From NCBI GenBank assembly GCA_022866195.1, contig JALHUF010000271.1:1-8983 (forward strand): a DNA stretch of 8,983 bases, given 5' to 3'. Source of the stretch: Terriglobia bacterium (GTDB lineage: Bacteria > Acidobacteriota > Terriglobia > UBA7540). Shown piece by piece: positions 6,711 to 8,983 of this stretch. Position 1 is the stretch's first letter; the number at the start of each line of letters is the position of its first letter. The position numbers were made by a program, and so were the translations under genes. Under the pieces are notes generated by a model. It was given only the letters and a program-made list of their open reading frames with translations, had not been told where the DNA came from and did not search any database.

Positions 6711-6766
6711 AGTAGCGCCGCCGTCCCGGCGGCCCACGCAGGAGCCGGCCAGAGGCCGGCGCTACA
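6711..6766. repeat. Head-to-head GTAG palindromes, REP/BIME-like
   Basis: Two hairpins face each other. The first is GCCGCCG-TCC-CGGCGGC (6717-6733) and the second GCCGGCC-AGA-GGCCGGC (6744-6760); each has seven perfect base pairs and a three-base loop. Each is headed by GTAGC on its own strand: GTAGCGCCG at 6712-6720 and its exact reverse complement CGGCGCTAC at 6757-6765. A GTAG tetranucleotide next to a GC-rich hairpin, in inverted pairs, is the known layout of REP sequences and BIMEs mobilised by RAYT (TnpA-REP) transposases. No such transposase is in the window, so the copy is presumably moved in trans. Confidence 0.65.
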
Positions 6767-6778
6767 GCCGCAGGCTGG

Positions 6779-6800
6779 CGCAGACCTCCCTAGGTCTGCG
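6779..6800. repeat. Nine-base-pair perfect hairpin
   Basis: CGCAGACCT (6779-6787) and AGGTCTGCG (6792-6800) are perfect complements around a CCCT loop. It stands 13 bases from the GTAG palindrome pair and has no T run on either strand, so it is not an intrinsic terminator. It may be part of the same repeat cluster. A further GTAG (6806-6809) followed by GGCGC...GCGCC (6814-6830) could be a third, decayed unit. Confidence 0.5.
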
Positions 6801-6862
6801 AGCGAGTAGGCACGGCGCGCGGCTTGCGCCCTGGGTTCTTCATGACCCGCACAGACAAGAGC

Positions 6863-6887
6863 CCGCGGCATCAAGAGCATGCCGTGG
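6863..6887 (-). terminator. Stem-loop after the SnoaL-like lipoprotein gene
   Basis: Eight bases after the TAA stop, the minus strand reads CCACGGCAT, a 7-base loop and ATGCCGCGG: six contiguous pairs next to the loop, one A-C mismatch, then two more pairs. Downstream is GCTCTTGTCTG, with no proper T tract. It may end or stabilise the upstream mRNA, but it is weak as an intrinsic terminator. Confidence 0.35.
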
Positions 6888-6895
6888 TTACGCCC

Positions 6896-7444
6896 TTACT
6901 TTCGCTGCTTTTTGGCCTCTTTCAGGCGTAGCACCATACCAAGCTGCATGTTCAGCCCGAGGTAGTCTTCGACGGCGTACAAGTCCTTAATCTTCCCATT
7001 GACGATCGTCACGAAACCTAAAGCCGGCATGGTCACCTTGTTCCCAGTGGCCGGAATTCCCTCATATTCAGCCCTGTGAGTCCCGTATTGGGTAAGCTTG
7101 ACAGCCACTTTATCGCCCTCCGCGACCGTATCTTCGATCACATGCGTCCAATCTGGAAATGCGGCATAGTGGGTTTTGATGGCTTGAAATAACCCACTCG
7201 TTCCGAGGGGTTCCCTCAGGCCAGGGGCCTTCAGGGAGAAATCATCAGAAAGTAGCCCCTTGAGTTTGTCAAAGTCACCCTTGTCAATCGCGCTGAAAAG
7301 TTCCCGGACTATCTCCTTGTTGCGGGCCTCTGTCTCTGCTTGAATTCGGGCCTTCTCCAGTTCTGCCTTTGTTGTCTTGTCCTGACAACTTAGACTCAAA
7401 CACAGCAAAATGATGGAAGGAACGACAATAAGAAACCTTTTCAT
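6896..7444 (-). CDS. SnoaL-like (ester cyclase-type) protein with export signal
   Basis: This 182-residue protein is probably exported. The N-terminus has a short basic start (MKR), a hydrophobic stretch at about residues 4-18 and SLSC with Cys20. This resembles a lipobox, but position -3 is Ser rather than Leu, so lipoprotein anchoring is uncertain. A charged, helix-prone linker follows (about 24-45). The SnoaL/NTF2-like domain spans about 43-170, with NKEIVRELFSAIDKGD, AAFPDW (95-100), GIPATG (129-134), NGKI (149-152) and an acidic pair before YLGLNMQLG (161-169). SnoaL-type proteins include polyketide cyclases and ester cyclases, but most are uncharacterised, so the reaction and ligand are unknown. 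The start is firm: AAGGAGG sits just before the ATG at 7444. An 11-base palindrome (7463-7473) lies just upstream of that site. Base composition is lower in GC than in glgA. Confidence 0.85.
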   Translation of the reverse strand: MKRFLIVVPSIILLCLSLSCQDKTTKAELEKARIQAETEARNKEIVRELFSAIDKGDFDKLKGLLSDDFSLKAPGLREPLGTSGLFQAIKTHYAAFPDWTHVIEDTVAEGDKVAVKLTQYGTHRAEYEGIPATGNKVTMPALGFVTIVNGKIKDLYAVEDYLGLNMQLGMVLRLKEAKKQRK

Positions 7445-7462
7445 TTCCCCCTCCTTTTTATC

Positions 7463-7473
7463 CGGAATTTCCG
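7463..7473. promoter_or_regulatory. Short palindrome ahead of the exported SnoaL-like gene
   Basis: CGGAA-T-TTCCG is a perfect 11-base palindrome a few bases upstream of the AAGGAGG site of the gene starting at 7444. It could be a small operator or occur by chance. The rest of the 7445-7615 gap holds minor palindromes (7515-7530, 7570-7580) and no convincing promoter. Confidence 0.2.
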
Positions 7474-7615
7474 AATTCGCGACTGCAGATTGAACGCCGG
7501 ATGCCTCGATGACTCCAGTTCGAACACTGGTAGCCGCGGCACGATGTCTGTGGCGTGGGCGCCTGCATGTTCCAATGGAATACCCAAGATATCAGGACCG
7601 TACCGTGGCTAGCCG

Positions 7616-8038
7616 CTATTGAACCAAGCCCAACTGCTTTAGAAAGGTTGCGTTGTCGAAGTAAGTCCTGTCTTCCTCTATTAGCCCATCAGGCGCGGTC
7701 CTCAATATGAAGACCAGCGGAACTGTTATGCTGCGCCCCGTGGCAGGAACCTCTCCCTCGTGTGATACCAGAGGTCCGGTATGCGTTCCCCTTAAATCTC
7801 CCTCGCAAACGATGTGGTTCCCAGAAACCAACACTAAGGCGAGGTTAATCTTGAGATCTGGAAAAGCACGGAAGAAGCCGGACAACAATTCCTCTTTCCC
7901 TTTTCTACCCCGCACTGGCCCAGGGGCACCCGGCAGGATCGTGACTTGGTCTTCTGTGTAGAGTTGCGCCAACGCAGCCGCATCATGCCCGTTGAAGGCT
8001 GCAAGCAGTTTGTCGGCAGTCTCCTTCAGATCCCTCAT
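7616..8038 (-). CDS. SnoaL-like NTF2-fold protein, cytosolic
   Basis: A single-domain protein of 140 residues with the SnoaL/ester cyclase pattern: helix ADKLLAAFNGHDAAALAQLY, the AFPDL segment at residues 58-62, VPATGRSITVPLVFIL at 97-112, and an acidic stretch EEDRTYFD at 121-128 before FLKQLGLVQ. AFPD, PATG and the final QLG are shared with the exported SnoaL-like protein downstream, so the two are probably distant paralogues. There is no signal peptide. The ATG at 8038 is chosen over an upstream ATG at 8179 because AAAGGAGAG sits just before it, and because the extra 47 residues would overlap the preceding gene and resemble nothing. The gene follows its upstream neighbour by 56 bases. Catalysis is not assured: many family members only bind small molecules. 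Ligand unknown. Confidence 0.87.
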   Translation of the reverse strand: MRDLKETADKLLAAFNGHDAAALAQLYTEDQVTILPGAPGPVRGRKGKEELLSGFFRAFPDLKINLALVLVSGNHIVCEGDLRGTHTGPLVSHEGEVPATGRSITVPLVFILRTAPDGLIEEDRTYFDNATFLKQLGLVQ

Positions 8039-8044
8039 GAATCT

Positions 8045-8049
8045 CTCCT
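8045..8049 (-). promoter_or_regulatory. Ribosome binding site deciding the start at 8038
   Basis: AGGAG within AAAAGGAGAG on the minus strand is six bases before the ATG at 8038. It rules against the longer frame beginning at 8179, which would run through the end of the preceding gene. Confidence 0.75.
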
Positions 8050-8094
8050 TTTGCGACTTCGAACTTTCCTTTTTTTCGGCAGCCCGCCCAGAAT

Positions 8095-8493
8095 TTACTT
8101 GAGCGGAGCATCGCTGTTCCAAATATGGAGCGCCCATTTCCACACGCCGTCCGGCTGCTTCCGGAGAATGTCCACGCATTTGCCGGTTTCACGAATTGCC
8201 TCACCGCCGGCCTTTGGGATGAATGCTCCCACGTAAGTCCACCAGGACCAGGCCCAATCACCCCCCACCTCGACGCTTTGAAGCAGGGCGCTCAATTCCA
8301 AAGTGATATCGTTGAACATAGCGCGAAACTGCGCATCGACGGCGGCCTTACCGATCGCCGCTGGCTCGTCCGGTGCCAGCCTTACGGCGTTGTCCAACCA
8401 CAAGTTCATCATTCGCGCCAAGTCGCCCGTGTTGGCGGCGGCAATGGCTTCCTCGCGCAACTGATTGATCGCTTCAACATCCGCTTCTGACAT
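8095..8493 (-). CDS. DUF4440/SgcJ-like NTF2-fold protein
   Basis: A 132-residue cytosolic protein with the NTF2-like layout. An N-terminal helix pair (AINQLREEAIAAANTGDLARMMNL, about 9-32) is followed by a strand region (NAVRLAPDEPAAIGKAAVDA). A Trp-rich segment (DWAWSWWTYVG at 79-89) comes next, and the sheet finishes with RKQPDGVWKWALHIWNSDAP (111-130). The ending GxWK...NSDxP is shared with the partial gene upstream (SDGKWRAVADMANSDLP), suggesting duplication or common descent. AAAGGAGGA stands seven bases before the ATG at 8493, so the start is firm. The gap to the next gene is 56 bases with no terminator. Proteins of this type are variously named SnoaL-like, DUF4440 or SgcJ/EcaC; no catalytic residue set is evident, and the function is unknown. 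Confidence 0.85.
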   Translation of the reverse strand: MSEADVEAINQLREEAIAAANTGDLARMMNLWLDNAVRLAPDEPAAIGKAAVDAQFRAMFNDITLELSALLQSVEVGGDWAWSWWTYVGAFIPKAGGEAIRETGKCVDILRKQPDGVWKWALHIWNSDAPLK

Positions 8494-8525
8494 TGGAGTG
8501 TCCTCCTTTGCTTTAATCTCAGTGT

Positions 8526-8540
8526 CAGGAGCCGCTCCTG
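8526..8540. other. Six-base-pair hairpin between two DUF4440-like genes
   Basis: CAGGAG-CCG-CTCCTG is a perfect stem with a three-base loop in the 99-base gap. There is no T run on the minus strand, so it is not a standard terminator. No promoter is evident in the gap. Confidence 0.3.
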
Positions 8541-8592
8541 GTTATTTCCCCAACGCGAACTCCTCCACGCAGGGTCCGCGCTCCTCGAACGG

Positions 8593-8983
8593 CTAGTGCT
8601 TGGCAGCGCCGGGCGCCGGCAGGTCGGAGTTAGCCATGTCGGCCACCGCCCTCCACTTGCCATCCGACTGCTTCTTCCAGACGGTCATATACTTTCCGCG
8701 ATCGGTGACGGGCTTGCCCTTCGCATTGTTCAGCGTGAGCTGATACGTGCCCACGGTATAGGCCAAATCCCCGCCACGCGAAGCCTCTGCCTTGGTTGGC
8801 TGCCAGCTCATAGCGAATCCGGGGCTCGCCATCAGCTCGGACGCCCACTTCCGGATAGACTCCTTCCCCGTCAGAATGGGTCCGTTAGCTAGAAGCACCA
8901 AGGCGTCGTCGGCGACGAACGACACAGACCCCTCGAGGTCCTTGGCCGCCCAGGCCTTAGACCAGGCTGCGTCCGCTTCCCGG
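8593..8983 (-). CDS. DUF4440-like NTF2-fold protein, start beyond the window edge
   Basis: The frame stays open from the TAG stop at 8593 to the window edge, giving 129 visible codons. An internal GTG at 8925 could be mistaken for a start, but the 19 codons before it (READAAWSKAWAAKDLEGS) are the typical N-terminal helix of the DUF4440/SnoaL-like family and continue smoothly into VSFVADDALVLLANGP. The gene is therefore truncated at its 5' end by the window, not by mutation. Other visible segments are the GKESIRKW helix, DLAYTVGTYQL, and the C-terminal KQSDGKWRAVADMANSDLP, which matches the ending of the next gene. A signal peptide may lie outside the window. Specific function unknown; it is the first visible member of four NTF2-fold genes in a row. 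Confidence 0.85.
   Translation of the reverse strand, partial: READAAWSKAWAAKDLEGSVSFVADDALVLLANGPILTGKESIRKWASELMASPGFAMSWQPTKAEASRGGDLAYTVGTYQLTLNNAKGKPVTDRGKYMTVWKKQSDGKWRAVADMANSDLPAPGAAKH

Larger units (their letters stand above)
6597..6895. other. 299-base intergenic region with promoter and several palindromes
   Basis: From the 3' end of the lipoprotein-like gene toward glgA this gap holds a stem-loop (6863-6887), an imperfect hairpin headed by GTAG (6806-6830), a 9-base-pair hairpin (6779-6800), a short hairpin (6765-6777), a head-to-head GTAG palindrome pair (6711-6765) and the glgA promoter (6638-6666). A 79-codon minus-strand open frame crosses all of these. It is Ala-rich, has no family resemblance and overlaps the promoter, so I treat it as non-coding. 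Confidence 0.7.

Noticed and set aside
6641..6880. 79-codon minus-strand open frame between the lipoprotein-like gene and glgA
   Set aside because: It overlaps the likely glgA promoter and the palindrome cluster, is Ala/Gly-rich and has no ribosome site or family match.
7514..7531. TTCGAAC sequence within complementary flanks, resembling a tRNA T-arm
   Set aside because: The stem pairs only in a register giving a 6-base loop, and no acceptor stem, anticodon arm or CCA end is found on either strand.
8039..8094. A-rich run after the 8095 stop as an intrinsic terminator
   Set aside because: On the coding strand the run is A, not T, and the GC-rich segment before it forms only about three base pairs.
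8923..8925. GTG as the true start of the right-edge gene
   Set aside because: The 19 codons upstream continue the family's N-terminal helix without a stop to the window edge, and no ribosome site precedes this GTG.

Overview
All ten protein-coding genes recognised here lie on the minus strand, so the window is read from high to low coordinates. Sampled 60-base stretches are about 60-68% GC in the housekeeping genes. A response regulator with a PATAN/DUF4388 tail, heptamer-repeat intergenic regions, GTAG-headed palindromes and several SnoaL/DUF4440-type proteins together suggest a soil-type, Gram-negative-like bacterium. Acidobacteriota is my best guess, but this is inference from gene content and style; no rRNA or other phylogenetic marker was examined.

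Right part (8983 to 6896): four consecutive small genes of the NTF2-like fold. In order of transcription they are a DUF4440-like gene cut by the window edge, a second DUF4440/SgcJ-like gene, a cytosolic SnoaL-like gene and a SnoaL-like gene with an N-terminal export or lipoprotein signal. The last three have strong Shine-Dalgarno sequences, and the sampled base composition is lower (38-50% GC) than in the rest of the window.

Middle (6895 to 3304): a 299-base gap carries a stem-loop after the last NTF2-like gene, a pair of head-to-head GTAG palindromes resembling a REP/BIME unit, further hairpins, and then a near-consensus sigma-70 promoter for glgA (glycogen synthase). glgA is followed closely by trxA (thioredoxin, WCAPC active site) and then, after 169 bases, by purA (adenylosuccinate synthetase).

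Left part (3303 to 31): molybdenum cofactor genes moeA, moaC and a mogA/moaB-type gene, with a PATAN-tailed response regulator inserted between moaC and mogA. MoaC makes cyclic pyranopterin monophosphate, MogA adenylates molybdopterin and MoeA inserts molybdate. MoaA, MoaD, MoaE and MobA are not in the window. The purA-moeA and moeA-moaC gaps are filled largely by degenerate 7-base tandem repeats; the second also forms a long inverted repeat and supplies -35-like hexamers upstream of moaC.

I see no clearly new multi-gene system such as a defence island, CRISPR array, phage or transposase. The most unusual things are the heptamer repeats, the GTAG palindrome pair, the run of four NTF2-fold genes, and the response regulator inside the molybdenum cofactor cluster.
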